A stretch of DNA of 64,000 bases from Mustela lutreola (GCF_030435805.1 NC_081305.1:51742001-51806000), one strand, 5' to 3'; positions 12,555-24,044 are shown, numbered from the stretch's first letter. The notes: generated by a model not told the origin, from the sequence alone. Translations and numbers: made by a program.

Positions 12555-13380
12555 TTTTTTTTTTTTTTTTTCAATTTTATTTTTTTCCCCAATGTTCCAA
12601 CATTGTTTATGCACCACACCCAGTACTCCATGCAATACGTGCCTTCCTTAATACCCCTCACCAGGCTCACCCAACCCCCACCCCATCCCCTCCATAACCT
12701 TCAGTTTTTTTTCTCAAAGTCAACAGTCTCTCATGCTTCATCTCCCCTTCTGAGTTCCCCCAATTCACTTCTCTCCTTCTCCTAATGTCCTCCGTGTTAT
12801 TCCTTATGCTACACAAGTAAGTGAAACCATATGATAATTGACTCTCTCTGCTTGACTTATTTCACTCAGCATTCTTTCCTCCAGTCCCATCCATGTTGAT
12901 AGAAAAGCTGGGTATTCATCCTTTCTGATGAAGGCATAATATTCCATTGTATATATGGACCATATCTTCCTTATCCATTCATCTGTTGAAGGGCATCTTG
13001 GCTCTTGGCACTTTGGTGACTGTGGTCATTACTGCTATGGACATTGGGGTACAGATGGCCTTTCTTTTTACTACATCTGTATCTTTGGGGTAAATACCCA
13101 GTACAATTGCAGGGTCATAGGGTAGCTCTATTTTTAATTTCTCAAGAAATCTCCACACTGTTTTCTAATGTGGCTGCACCAACTTGCATTCCCACCAACA
13201 GTGTAAGAGGGTCCCCCTTTCTCCACATCCTTTCCAACACCTGGTGTTTCCTATCTTGTTAATTTTGGCCATACTAATTGGTGTAAGGTGGTATCTCAAT
13301 GTGATTTTGATTTGACTCTCCCTGTTGGCTAATTATGTTGAACATTCTTTCATGTGTCTGTTATATAGGTAGGCAACTGT
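12555..13380 (-). repeat. L1 3' end, 5'-truncated, antisense
   Basis: Begins with a T-run (poly(A) on the minus strand) at about 12557-12571, followed by the carnivore L1 3' end (reverse of GAGCACTGGGTGTGGTGCATA-type sequence). It continues upstream through the end of ORF2 (reverse of ACCCCAAAGATACAGATGTA). It stops at about 13375, where an LTR-flank segment begins. The same L1 position meets the same flank at 63845 in inverted orientation. Confidence 0.85.
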
Positions 13381-13412
13381 TTGTGATATAAACTGTTAAT
13401 CTCTGGTATCCA

Positions 13413-13994
13413 TGTAGGAAAGAACGTTAGGGCTTGATACCCATGGCAAGTAAGGAATTCTTGAGATGTCTACGGTGCAAAAGGTGATTTTATGAAATCA
13501 TGGGGACAGGACCCAGGGGAAGAAAGACCACACTCTATCATGAGGTGTGTCCCATTATATACTTTGAAGTTGGAGGGGGTTTGGGATAGCTTAAGAATCT
13601 AAGGAATTTTGGAAGCAAGGTATCCAGGACCTTGATGGGGGCTATTGGTTCTTGGGAAAAGGTCATTTATTGCCAACCAAAAATCCTTAGTCAGGGAACC
13701 CTTCTGATGTCTATCAGCCAGCCATCTGCTTGGAGGATGATTACCACTAGGTAGCTAGAGGGTTGTAGAGAAAAGGTAAGTTTCCAAAGGAAATGTTTTA
13801 TGTTAAAGTAGACTTACAGCATCCTGGTGGGGGTTGGGGAGTTCAGGTCAGGATTGTCTTTTCCCGTTAGCAACCTATTATGATGGCAGTTGAGTCCTTG
13901 GAGGAATATGACTCTACCTATTTCAAGTATATGTCAATTACCTGTAGGTATAAGGATATTAGTATTTTTTCTTCTGCCTTTTTTTCCCACATCA
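13413..13994 (-). repeat. Solo LTR fossil, carnivore LTR family A
   Basis: Retroviral-type solo LTR with TG...CA ends, a TATA-like stretch (TATATAC region near 13555 on the plus strand) and an AATAAA-type signal followed by the family phrase for TTTTGCACC. No internal region is present. It has an inverted counterpart at 63218-63802, differing by an estimated 10-15 percent. Old and non-coding. Confidence 0.7.
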
Positions 13995-14045
13995 TGATCA
14001 GCTCTCTTCCTAATAAAGGTCCTCCACCTAATTGATTCTTGAATA

Positions 14046-14067
14046 CACACACACACACACACACATA
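14046..14067. repeat. (AC)n microsatellite
   Basis: About 11 AC units, next to ATAACTTGGCATCATAGCAG. The inverted partner block has (TG)n at the same place (63138-63169). Confidence 0.95.
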
Positions 14068-14147
14068 ACTTGGCATCATAGCAGAAGGCAATAATGCCAT
14101 TTGTATCACAGGACAAACCTTGAAGACAGACTTCTTTCTTTCTTTCT

Positions 14148-14346
14148 TTCTTTCTTTTTTTTTAAGATTTTATTTATCTATTTGACACACAGAGTTCACA
14201 AGTAGGCAGAGAGGCAGGCAGGGAGAGGAAGGGAAGCAGGCTCCCTGCTGGGTAGATAGCCAGATGCAGAGCTGGATCCCAGGTCTCTGGGGTCATGACC
14301 TGAGCCAAAGGCAGAGGCTTTACCCACTGAACCACCCAGGTGCCCC
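14148..14346 (-). repeat. Can-SINE at edge of inverted block
   Basis: Begins at a TTTC repeat (14131-14155). It stands where similarity to the right-hand block at 63070 ends; the right side has a plus-strand SINE in the matching place. Confidence 0.9.
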
Positions 14347-15344
14347 TCAAAATAACAGATTTAAGCAAAACATATTTGAGTATGGTTGACCCATCACTAA
14401 AATATTTGGTAGTAAAATCATGCCAAATACAACATTTGAAATTATATCTCGGCAAGAAAGTTTCAGCAAACACTATGATCAGCAGTCAACACTGAGAGCA
14501 TTTTCATAAAAGTGAGTCTGGGACTAGGAGCCCAGTCTGGGCTCTTCCTGCTCACTACACAGAGGATGCCTGAGCGGGGACCCAGAGAAACAGGTAAAGG
14601 TGGAAACAAGACAAGGGAAGTAGGAGGCTAGAACTGTTATTATTCATGGATGACGTGATTACATACCTGAAACAGCAGAGATTGTATTTCAAGTGTCAGA
14701 CCAACAAGAGAATTGAGAATGTCAGGGAGGGAGAACTTCCCCTGCCCTGTGGTCCATCTCACTGGCCTTAGAATCAAGTTGACATGAGATAGGCATACGT
14801 CCGTGGAACCCACACAGATATGCAAGTCCAAAGACAACAAGGCACCACGAAGCTTACTTGAGCTAAGGAGAGGGGCAGTGAAGAAGACTCCTTGGCAAGG
14901 TGAAAAGAGAAGCTCGGAAAAACAAGACTGTACCATCAGGCAGACAGGGGCCTCAGTTAACACTTGTCTTCCTGCTGCAGGCTCACCTTTCCGATGTGTA
15001 TTAGGCAGTTACGTGGGAAGCAGAGGGCCCTTCCTGCATCTGCTGGGTTTTTATTACATTTACCTTAGAACAACTTTTATGTGCCACCTTTTGGAGCTGC
15101 CTGCTTTGTGTCCCTACAAGAACACAGAGCAAATCCTTAACATAGTGACATCAGTCTTCCTGCTTTACTAGCAGTAATTTAAAAATTATGCAAACAAAAA
15201 TCGAACGGGTTTCATTTCCCATCAGCAAATACACTGTGACTCTTTCTTATTAGACATTTCTAGATTTGCGCAAAGGAGAACATAACATTAAACATATCAG
15301 GTGGTCTGGTTAAATTAGTTTTTGACTTAATATAAAAGATTATC
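14347..15344. other. Unassigned sequence, no gene recognised
   Basis: Open frames of 100-120 codons exist on both strands around 14640-15170 but have no recognisable domain. The segment could be a repeat I do not know. Confidence 0.35.
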
Positions 15345-16050
15345 AATAGCCTTACTATTATGAGTTGAACTGTGCTTTTTCTCAGAGAAGGTATTGTTAA
15401 GTCCTAACCCCCGCCCCCACCTTGGCCCCTGGCTTCCTCAGTGTGATGTTACTGGAAGTGGGGTCATCACTGATATAATGAGTTAAGATGAGGTTATCCT
15501 GGAGTAGAGCAGGCCTCTAATTCAATATGACAGGTGTCCCTATATAAAGACATGCATCTTGTGAAGATGAAGGACTGAAGTGATGCACAACAAGCCAGAG
15601 AAAGTCAAACTCTGCTCACCAAGACCAGAAGCTAGAAGAGCCAAGGAAAGATTTTTTCCCTAACAGGCTTCAGATGGAACAGGGCCTTTAAGACACCTTC
15701 CACACTCAGAACTAGGAATCAGTACATTTGTTTTTGTTTTATTTTGGCTGCTCTTTCTTTCTTTCCTTTCCTTTTTTTTTTTTTTTTTTTTTTTTTAACA
15801 TCTCTGTTTTAGGCTACCCTATTTGTGGTACTTTTTTTTTTTTTTTTTAAAGATTTTATTTATTTGCAAGAGAGAGAGAATGCACACAGGCAGGCTCCCT
15901 ACTGAGCAGGAGCATCTTGTGGAACTCTATCCTAGGACCCTGAGATCATGACCTGAGCTGAAGACAGACGCTTAACAACTGAGCCACCCAGGAATCCCTA
16001 TTTGTCGTACATTGTTAAAGCAGCCTTAGGACTCCCATATGTTTAGCAAA
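15345..16050 (+). repeat. MLT1-type MaLR LTR fossil, split by a SINE
   Basis: Contains the MLT1 landmarks TGAGTTGAACTGTGC, AAGTCCTAACCC, GAGTTAAGATGAGGTTATCC, TTCAATATGACAGGTGTCC and the terminal CTATTTGTGGTAC. A SINE in the last part duplicated CTATTTGT(G/C)GTAC. Ancient eutherian-age repeat. Confidence 0.75.
15829..15997 (-). repeat. Can-SINE inside MLT1
   Basis: Flanked by CTATTTGTGGTAC and CTATTTGTCGTAC. Confidence 0.9.
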
Positions 16051-16334
16051 TGCACAATGTAATAGTGTAAAATTATATACCAGATACTAAGAGTCTTTTC
16101 AATATATAATTATTATAAAACCCTTGAGACCTCATCTGTGATACAATTTAAAGGAAAAACACTGGAAATTAAAAAAATAATAATAATAATAAATTTGGAA
16201 TCGAATTTAAATGAAACTTGAGGATACAAAGATAGGAAAAACAAAACAAAATAAAGCAAACCCAAAACCAGAAAACAAACAAACAAAACAAAACAAAACA
16301 AACCCAAAAAACAAAAAACTGAAAACCCTTGTAT
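16051..16334. other. AT- and AAAC-rich sequence
   Basis: Contains AAT triplets near 16170 and AAAC/AAAAC repeats at 16235-16320. Confidence 0.7.
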
Positions 16335-16820
16335 GGGGAATACTATTTCCAGTGGGGCACTCGGGCTGTACACATGCCACTAAAAGAGGACTTCGGGTGC
16401 CTCCATTTTTACCTCAAACTTTCTGGTTGGATTCTTTCCAGTTGGAGTCTCAGCTCACATGGAAGATCCGGAGAGCCAATCATCCTGAGGGAAACTGAAA
16501 CCACCCCCTCAAGCAGTTAAGAATGGCCCTAAGCCAGCCAATCCCCACCAATGATTGACTCACAGATGCCATCGCTTTGACTTCCACTGCCTACCTGCAC
16601 TACTCATCCACCCACCTTTGCCCTACATTTTCCTTAGAAACCTGGGAGTATTTTCAATACTTTGGATAACAGTCTTTGAGAGGCTACTCTGCTGTCTTGT
16701 CTGCCACCTGAGAATAAATCCCTTTTTCCTTTCACCACCACTGGTTTCTCTGCCTTTGAGTTTTGTCAGCGGGATGGCAGAACCTGGTCTGTTTGGGACT
16801 CCAAGAGATGCGGATCCCAG
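16335..16820 (+). repeat. LTR-like fossil of a different family
   Basis: Carries GAATAAATCCC near 16711 followed by a CT-rich stretch and a TTTGAGTTTTGTCAGCGGG end, resembling an ERV1-type LTR 3' half. It abuts the family A LTR at 16831. Family name not certain. Confidence 0.45.
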
Positions 16821-16830
16821 CCCTCCGCTG

Positions 16831-17416
16831 TGATGTGGGAAACATAGGCAGAAGAGAAATTATTAAATTCCCTTACTGCTACAGCCCAATGACAAGTCCT
16901 TCAAACAGGCAGAGTGACTTTCCTCTAGGAATTGAGCTGCCTTGATGCTAATACTTTGCTAAGAACAAAAGGCAATCCTAGCCCAACCCCCTGGATCCTG
17001 CACATCTACTTTAACATGTAAAAACTCCTTTAGAATTTTCCTGTAGCTCTAATGTACCCCCCATCTCCAGCCAATATATGTGTTGGCAATCATCCTCTAA
17101 GCATATGGACCCACTGATATACACTGGAAGGGTCTCATGACCTAGGTTTTATTAGATGGTAATAAATGACCTTCCCTTAACAGCTAGCCCCCTCAAGATT
17201 CTGGAAACCTTGTTTCCAAAATTCCTTAGAGACTTACACTGTCCCTAACGCCCTCCCAACTTGAAAGTATATAATAGGCCACCGCTCATGACCCCAGTGC
17301 AGCTCTTTCTGCCCAAAGGTCCTGTCCTGGTGCTGTAATAAAACCACCTTTTTGCACTAAGACGTCTCAAGATTTCTTTCTTGGCTGTCACTTCGGGCCC
17401 TAACATCTTTCTTACA
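16831..17416 (+). repeat. Solo LTR fossil, family A
   Basis: Starts TGATGTGGGAAACATAGG and ends TTTCTTACA. It contains AATAAATGACC in the middle, a TATATAATAGG promoter-like site near 17268 and AATAAAACCACC near 17336. It directly follows another LTR fossil. Confidence 0.75.
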
Positions 17417-17559
17417 TCAAGCGGCTGTTGCACAGCTGTCCCCCAGTCACAGCACGACTAGCACATCCCCTGCATGGGATGATCCTGGGGATGGAACAAA
17501 CACGACTTGTCACGGGACACGAGCCTGTCACCTTCTGCAGGGGTAGCAACAGTGAGCAG

Positions 17560-18500
17560 AGCCCAGGCTAAAGGGGCCCTTGGCGATGCTGTGGGGGTGG
17601 CGCCTCAAGACAGGGTAAGGTGCACAGAAGCCCAGGATCTGGGAGGACATCGGGCAGGTGGCGGCCGCTGATGGGACGGCGCCCCCGTGAGGGGCATCCG
17701 GCCACTGGTGGGGACTTCTTTCACACGGCACTGGGTGCGTGAGGAAGGTGGGCCAAGGGTACCAAGCAGAGAAACGAAGAGGCAGGTGGTGCCCCCCCCC
17801 CCCCCAGAGCTGGAGAGGGGAGCAGGGATGGCCTCCCAGGGATTTTACCTGCAACGGACGCGAGACCCAGCCCTCGGATTGTGTCGGACCGATATCCGGG
17901 CTCATCACCAGAGAACACAGAGGCCTTTAGTATCCTACCCCCGCCGCCCCCCACCCCCACGTATGGGCCTTGGCCGACTGAGGGCCGCTGCGCTACAGCC
18001 TGAAGCGGAAACAAAGTGCCCCTCAGCAGGGAGACTGCCACTCCTCCGGATCCGCTTCCGGGTCTGCCGGAAATACGCCCCGGCGGTGCTGGGAGGGGGT
18101 AAAGGGCGGGTCCGCGGCGGTCGCGGGGGCGGGGGCGGGGTCTACGAGTGGGCGGGGAGTCGGCTTCCCTTGTGCCCCGCCCCATCTGCCAGACTGAGCT
18201 TGGTCCGGTTTGGATTCGTTTGTGTTCTTCCGGCATCACGCGGAGCCCCTAGCAAAGCCTCCTGACTATTCTACAGTAAACGTTTCCAACCGTTCAGGGT
18301 AAAAGCTTACTGTGCTGTGGACACTTAGGCCGGAAGCTGAGATGTTTTCCTCTTACTAGGCGGGAAAGCTTTGAGTCTGAAGCTGCCTCTGCTAGCAAGT
18401 GGAGACGTGAGGGGGCGCTGGGACCTCGGCGGGGATCTGTGCCGACTGTGGCTCCACTCCGGACCTGTACCTGCAGCCCAGACAGAGAGAATGGCTTATT
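17560..18500. promoter_or_regulatory. CpG island, likely promoter
   Basis: This is the most GC- and CpG-rich stretch of the window. It contains a GC-box run (GGGGGCGGGGGCGGGG near 18125-18140) and several ETS-type CCGGAA/TTCCGG motifs near 18053, 18068, 18228 and 18331. There is no clear TATA box, as is usual for CpG-island promoters. KRAB-ZNF genes usually start from such islands. It could drive a plus-strand transcript towards 51.7 kb, a minus-strand transcript towards the left KRAB exons, or both. Long overlapping frames on both strands are what GC-rich sequence gives by chance. Confidence 0.65.
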
Positions 18501-18753
18501 TAGGTGATGGAAGACTGGAGATGTCTGTTCAGGTTACACAAGCTGGAAGGGTCAGGCCTACCGCGCCTGTGAAGAACGTGTGGCTTTGTGCCCACTTCCA
18601 CCAGAACACAGCTTCCGTTCTTCACCCCCCGCAGGACGGCTGAGCAACCAGAGGATTCAGGTCCAGCAGCTTTCAAGGAACAAGGATGGGTGGGTGGGTG
18701 GACAGGAATCTCATGGTTTAGGTCACCAATCTATTGCTTTAAACCATGAAATA

Positions 18754-18949
18754 GGGGCACCTGGGTGGCTCAGTGGGTTGAGTGTGGGACTTCTGATTTC
18801 AGCTCAGGTCGGGATCTCATGGGTCCTAAAATCGAGCCCCTCTTAGGGCTCGTTCCTCAGTGGGGAGTCTGCTTGATATTCTCTGCCTCTGCCCCTCCCT
18901 CAACGCACACAGGCTCTCTCTAAAATAAGTGAAGAAATCTTTTTTAAAG
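18754..18949 (+). repeat. Can-SINE
   Basis: Just downstream of the CpG island. Confidence 0.9.
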
Positions 18950-18959
18950 AATCAATTTA

Positions 18960-19147
18960 GGGATGCCTAGATGTTAAGCCACTGCCTTCGGCTCAGGTCC
19001 TGATCCCAGGCTCCTGGGATCAAGTCCCATATCGGGCTCCTTGCTGGTCTGGCAGCTTGCTCCTCTCTCTGCCTCTGCCTGCTTGTGCGCTCGCGCTCTC
19101 TCTCTCTCTCTCTCTGACAAATACATAAATAAATAAAATCTTTTTTA
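18960..19147 (+). repeat. Can-SINE, shortened head
   Basis: Target-site duplication AATCAATTTA on both sides; inserted at the tail of the previous copy. Confidence 0.85.
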
Positions 19148-19420
19148 AAAATCAATTTAAAAAGCCTTGAAAATAGGTACTAGTTACTTTGTTCTTCTAC
19201 CTTCAGTGTGTTGAGCTATATATTATATGCTGGAGGTGAGCCATAAATCCATGTATCTTGAAATAGTTGGATGGTATCTACTTTTTTTTTCAGTTCACTG
19301 AAATTTTTCTTTCTTTTTTTTTTTCCCTACTGTAATCCCACATTTGATAGACATATTGTTACAGAATCCGAAGTCCAGGTTCCTGTGGTTCGAAGGCCAA
19401 TACCCAAGAGACAAGACATG

Positions 19421-19574
19421 ATTTTTTTTAATTTTTTATTTTATTTTTTTTTAAGTATACTCCACACCCAGCATGGGGGGCAACGTGGGGCTTGAACTCA
19501 AGGCCCTGCTATCAGGACCTGAGCTATGATCAAGAGTTGGAGGCTTAACTTGCTGAGCTACCCAGGTGTTCCCC
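19421..19574 (-). repeat. Older tRNA-like Can-SINE form
   Basis: Shorter variant lacking the CT-rich body; reads TGAACTCAAGGCCCTGCTAT before the head. Confidence 0.7.
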
Positions 19575-19970
19575 AAGAGATGAGTAATGATTAGAAAGGA
19601 GTTTGAGCTTGATTCAGGAGTCTGGCCATCTGGAGAGAAGGCAGACTCTGATGACACCAGCTACAGATATTATCTCAGTGCTTAGAATTTGTACAAGGGG
19701 TCTGGTTCCTTATGCCCCAGGGGTTGTGCAAGGGTGTCAGGGGTCTGGATCCTTAGTACCTAGAGATTACACAGGGGGTCTGGTTTCCGTTTGGTGAAGC
19801 GCAGAGGTGCTCTGTTGTTTCTAGGAAAGAATGTATGACCTATAGATATTCAAAGATAAGATAATCACAGAGGCTAAGACTGTTTGCTATAGTTTAAATA
19901 CTTCTAGATTGACTGGAGAGGCAAGACAGCTTCACTATGTATGTGTTCAAGTGGAATAAAGACTATTTCT

Positions 19971-20075
19971 TAGGGCACTTGGCTGGCTCAGTGGGTAGAG
20001 CATGCAACTCTTGGTCTCAGGGTCATGATTTTGAGCCCCACATTGGGTGTAGAGCTTACTTAAAAAAACCAAAAC
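19971..20075 (+). repeat. Older tRNA-like Can-SINE form
   Basis: Short form with GAGCCCCACATTGGGTGTAG, then an A-rich tail. Confidence 0.75.
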
Positions 20076-20380
20076 ACATCATTTACCAAAAGTGTAAGAA
20101 GAAACAGTACTTAAATACAAATATTTTATTGTAGAGAACTATCATAAGCTATTTCAGCAAAGATAAAAACTAATGAGTTTGTGATTCAGCCCAATCATCA
20201 GAGGGAAACATGTGTCAAATAACACCAATCCTAGGATGCCAACATTCCCCTGAAAGGAAACCAAGTTTCAAAATCTTTCACAGGTTTCAAATTTCTCACT
20301 TGTTTCAAAATCTTTCATAAGATTTCCTGACAATCTGGTGAGATATTGGTATGTTGATTATCTTTAAAATGACCAACTCT

Positions 20381-20572
20381 CAGGGTGCCTGGGTGGCTCA
20401 GTGGATTAAGCCTCTGCCTTCAGCTCAGGTCATAATCTTGGGGTCCTGATATTGATCCCTATATCAGGGTCTCTGCTCGGCAGGGAGCCTGCTTTCCCCC
20501 ACACCTCTGCCTGCCTCTCTGCCTACTTGTAATCTTTCTCTGTCAAATAAATAAATAAAATATTTTTAAAAA
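20381..20572 (+). repeat. Can-SINE
   Basis: Complete copy. Confidence 0.9.
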
Positions 20573-20675
20573 ATCATCTCTCCTCAAACAATGAAAACAT
20601 ATGAAGAAGGTACAAAAGCATATAAACAGTTGGAACATATAATGCAAACTGATGGAGAAGTGGTCCCAATTCTTT

Positions 20676-21062
20676 TTTTTTTTTAAACATTTATTATTGA
20701 AGTTTAGTGGACATACAATGTTATATTAATTTCAGGTGTATAGCATAGTGATTTGACAATTCTATATGTTGCTTAGTGCTCACCATGATAAATTTACTCA
20801 CCATACAATGTTAATTACAGTATTATTGACTATGTTTCCCATATTGACTTATTTATTTTATAACTGGGAGTTTGTAGTTAATCCCCTTCACCTATTTCAC
20901 CCATCACCCCACCATTTCTCTCTGGCAAGCGCCCACTTGTTCTCTGCATTTAAGAGGTTTTTTTGTGTGTGTGTGTGTTTGTTTTGCTTTTTAGACTCCA
21001 CATATAAATGAAATCCTATGGTATTTGTCTTTCTCTGATTTACTTCACTTTGCATACTGCCT
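20676..21062 (-). repeat. Old L1 (L1MA-like) 3' region, antisense
   Basis: Reads TGAAGTTTAGTGGACATACA, then TTTCAGGTGTATAGCATAGT and ATTCTATATGTTGCTTAGTG, a well-known antisense L1 3'UTR sequence of mammals. Confidence 0.8.
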
Positions 21063-21069
21063 AGGTCTG

Positions 21070-21177
21070 AGTCTTTATTTTTGTTTTAGTAGTGTCTGTA
21101 TCCAACAAAGGGCTTGAACTCACAACCCAAAGATCAAGAGTTGGATGCTCCACTAACTGAGGCAGACAGGTGCCCCA
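21070..21177 (-). repeat. Older tRNA-like Can-SINE form
   Basis: Short form ending AGGTGCCCC. Confidence 0.65.
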
Positions 21178-21191
21178 ATCTTGATTTTTCT

Positions 21192-21389
21192 TAAAAAAAA
21201 AAAAAAAAAATTTATTTATTGATTTGACAGAGAGAGATCACTAGTAGGCACAGAGGCAGGAAGAGAGAGAGGGGGAAGCAGGCTCCCTACTGAGCACAGA
21301 GCCAGATGCGGGACTCGATCCCAGGACCCCAAGATCATGACCCGAGCCGAAGGCAGCGGCTTAACCCACTGAGCCACCCAGGCGCCCCC
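21192..21389 (-). repeat. Can-SINE, young
   Basis: Head CCACCCAGGCGCCCC close to the young consensus. Confidence 0.9.
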
Positions 21390-21529
21390 CAATCTTGATT
21401 CTTAATAACAAAAATCTTTTCCATCTGAGAACTGCTATGAAAGCCACATCCTAATACTTTGAAAACATTGGTCTTCATAGATATTATAAGATATAGCTGA
21501 ATTTGACAAGTACTTATGCCTGTAGAGTT

Positions 21530-21668
21530 TTCAATATGGTCATCTAGGACAGTATATCTCAAAATCCCTGATGGTAGCCACATGATACAATTCCATCAGA
21601 ATCTCTGGTATATTTTTTTTGAAATTCCCCAGGTAATTCTAAAGGACTGCCCTGTTTGAGAAATCACA
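21530..21668 (+). mobile_element. MER5-like hAT-Charlie fragment
   Basis: Contains ATCAGAATCTCTGGTATA, CCCCAGGTAATTCTAAAGGA and a terminal TGTTTGAGAAATCAC, matching the pattern of MER5A, a non-autonomous hAT DNA transposon. Old and diverged. Confidence 0.5.
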
Positions 21669-21679
21669 TGTAGGATGTC

Positions 21680-21867
21680 TTTTTTTTTTTTTTTTTTTTT
21701 TTTGACAGAGAGATTACAAGTAGGCAGAGAGGCAGGCAGAGAGAGAGAGAGGAGGAAGCAGGCTCTCTGCCGAGCAGAGAGCACGATGCGGGACTTGATC
21801 CCAGGACCTTGAGATCATGACCTGAGCCAAAGGCAGAGTCTTAACCCACTGAGCCACCCAGGTGCCC
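21680..21867 (-). repeat. Can-SINE, young
   Basis: Target-site duplication ACATGTAGGATGTCT/ACATGTAGAATGTCT. Confidence 0.9.
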
Positions 21868-22019
21868 CCACATGTAGAATGTCTTGAGGCAGATTCAGTT
21901 ATGAGCTGAGCTTGTTTCCCCTGCAGATGGCTCGAGTACAACCTGTGGTCTGCAGGTAGCCAGAACATCCCTTTCAGTGTGTGATCGAATAAGGTCCATA
22001 GAGAAATGTAGAAGCTGGG

Positions 22020-22128
22020 AAACTTGGCTGGCTTAGTCAGGACAGTGTCTACTGGTTGATCCTGATGTCATGGGTTTAAGCTCCAACCTTGGGTGTAGGG
22101 ATTACTTTAAAAAAATAAATAAATAAAA
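22020..22128 (+). repeat. Older tRNA-like Can-SINE form
   Basis: Short form, AAATAAATAAATAAAA tail. Confidence 0.7.
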
Positions 22129-22528
22129 GTGAAAGTTTGTTCTATTGTGGTTATTATGTCTACATCAGGAGCTGTAGACAATGGAGAGAATAGAGAATTC
22201 TGAGTGCTGGACTAAGTCTATCTTTCCACTTCCAGGTAAGGGGCATCTTTGAGGATTACCCCAAAGGATGTGGTATGGATTAATACCAGGTGTAGGGAGG
22301 GTGGGGACAGAGGAGAGGGTTATGTGTTTGGTGGACAGAGTTTTTTTAGGATTTCCAGTGATAAAATAAAGGAATTTTTCAACTTTTAGTGCTTATGGGC
22401 CCTGCTCCTGGCCTCCTAGGGAAGTTACACTTTAACATTTCAAGGACATGATGACTTGGCAAAACCTCAGAGTGTGGGCTTTATTTCTGCCTTGAGTATA
22501 CATTGTACATCTGCTTTGTTAAAAACAA

Positions 22529-22980
22529 AACTGGAGGGTATTATGTTAAGTAAAATAAGTCAATCAAAGAAAGACAATTATCATATAGTTTCACTCATAT
22601 AGGGAATATAAGACATAGCCCAGAAACTATAGGGGAAGGGAGGGAAATTTGAATGCGAAGTCATCAAAGAGGGAGAAAAACCATGAGAGACTCTTAATTA
22701 TAAGAAAGCAGCTGAGGGTTGCTGGAGTGGAGGTGGTTGGGGGGATAAGGTAACTGGGTGATGGATATTAAGGAGGGCATGTGATGTGATGAACACTGTG
22801 TGTTATACACAGCTAATGAATCATTGAGCCGTACATCAAAAATTAATGATGTACTATATGTTGGCTAATTGAATTTAAATTAAAAACAAATCAAAAAACA
22901 AAACAAAATGACAACAAAAACAAAAACAAACAAACAAAAATAAGGAGCAAGCAAAAAGATAAAGGAAAAAAAAAAAAACC
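22529..22980 (+). repeat. L1 3' end, 5'-truncated, sense
   Basis: Runs from ORF2-end sequence (TAAGTAAAATAAGTCAATCA) through the G-rich 3'UTR to GATGTACTATATGTTGGC and an A-rich tail with AAAC repeats (22885-22980). Confidence 0.8.
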
Positions 22981-23206
22981 TCCCTGGTTCCTGAAAGATT
23001 AAAATCATGCAGCCTTCCAGATACTAAAAGAAGGTAAAATCCTTAGCTTTCCAGAATGTCTTTTGTCATGATGATTTTTAACTCTTCACATACAAAAAAA
23101 GCACATAGTCTTGCACTAAATGTTCCTTTCCTGGATCATGTCTACTTTTTGAAGATTGTGTGTCTGGGGCAACTGTCCTAACTTGAACTCAAATAAACTA
23201 TTTTCC

Positions 23207-23365
23207 TTTTTTTTTTTTAAGACTTTATTTGTCAGAGAAAGACACAGTGAGAGAGGTAGCAGAATTAAGGGGACTGGAAGAGGGAGAAGCAGACTTCCTG
23301 CTGAGCAGGGAGCTGGGATCTTGGATCATGACCTGAGCCAAAGGCAGATGCTTAATGATCAAACT
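23207..23365 (-). repeat. Can-SINE, head incomplete
   Basis: Lacks the last part of the tRNA-like head. Confidence 0.75.
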
Positions 23366-23782
23366 TTACCCTTACTTTACCCTTAAAAAAAAAAAAAAAA
23401 ATTTTTTTTCTTCATTTTGCTTCAATGCCAGAAAGGAGGGAGGGAAACCAGAGTCTTTCCAAAACTTGTAGGCTTGGTGACTCAGTGGTTTTTCTTCTTT
23501 CCAAAATGCTATCTTTCAGAAAGCTTGATTCCTTTCCAGTTTTCCTGTCCCACGAAAGTCCCATTTCAGGTTCAGTTTACTATTTTTTCTCATTTCCAGT
23601 AATTAGATGTAACACAGTTTTGTTTTAAACATCTCTGAGTATTATCTCCTGTGATACTATGATTTCTACAAAATATGTATTTGGTCATTCAGGTAACCAA
23701 AATTTATTTCAGATATATTTGGTTTTCGTCTGCAGTTCCTAAAAATGCTTCCGAATCATATAATTGAAATGAGAGGCTCATT
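23366..23782. other. Unassigned sequence, no gene recognised
   Basis: An A-run and T-run lie at 23385-23410; the rest is unassigned. Confidence 0.35.
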
Positions 23783-23985
23783 ATTATTATTATTTTTTTA
23801 AGACTTTGTTTATTTGACAGGAGAGACACAGCAAGAGAGGCAACAGAAGCAGGGGAAGTGGGAGAAGGAGAGGCAGACTTCCTGCCAATCAGGGAGACCA
23901 ATGCAGGGCTCAATCCCAGGATCCTGGGATTGTGAACTAAACCAAAGGCAGTTGCTCAATGACTGAGACACACAGACATCCTCCC
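23783..23985 (-). repeat. Can-SINE
   Basis: Followed by a CCCACCCACC simple stretch at 23985-24010. Confidence 0.8.
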
Positions 23986-24044
23986 CACCCACCCACCCTC
24001 CCACCCTGCCCCATAGGCTCATTATTAAAGAATTTGGCCTTCAC

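Noticed and set aside
12422-12670. Lysine-run frame near 12.5 kb
   Set aside because: Produced by the L1 poly(A) tract on the minus strand.
16113-16373. 86-codon minus-strand frame rich in Phe, Ile and Leu resembling membrane helices
   Set aside because: It is the translation of AAT and AAAC simple repeats.
17687-18265. 192- and 172-codon frames on opposite strands in the GC-rich island
   Set aside because: Low-complexity Pro/Arg/Gly composition, overlap on both strands and CpG-island context. Stop codons are rare in GC-rich DNA.
18754-18830. tRNA-like heads with A and B box resemblance
   Set aside because: These are SINE promoters attached to CT bodies and A-rich tails; no stand-alone tRNA gene fold is seen.
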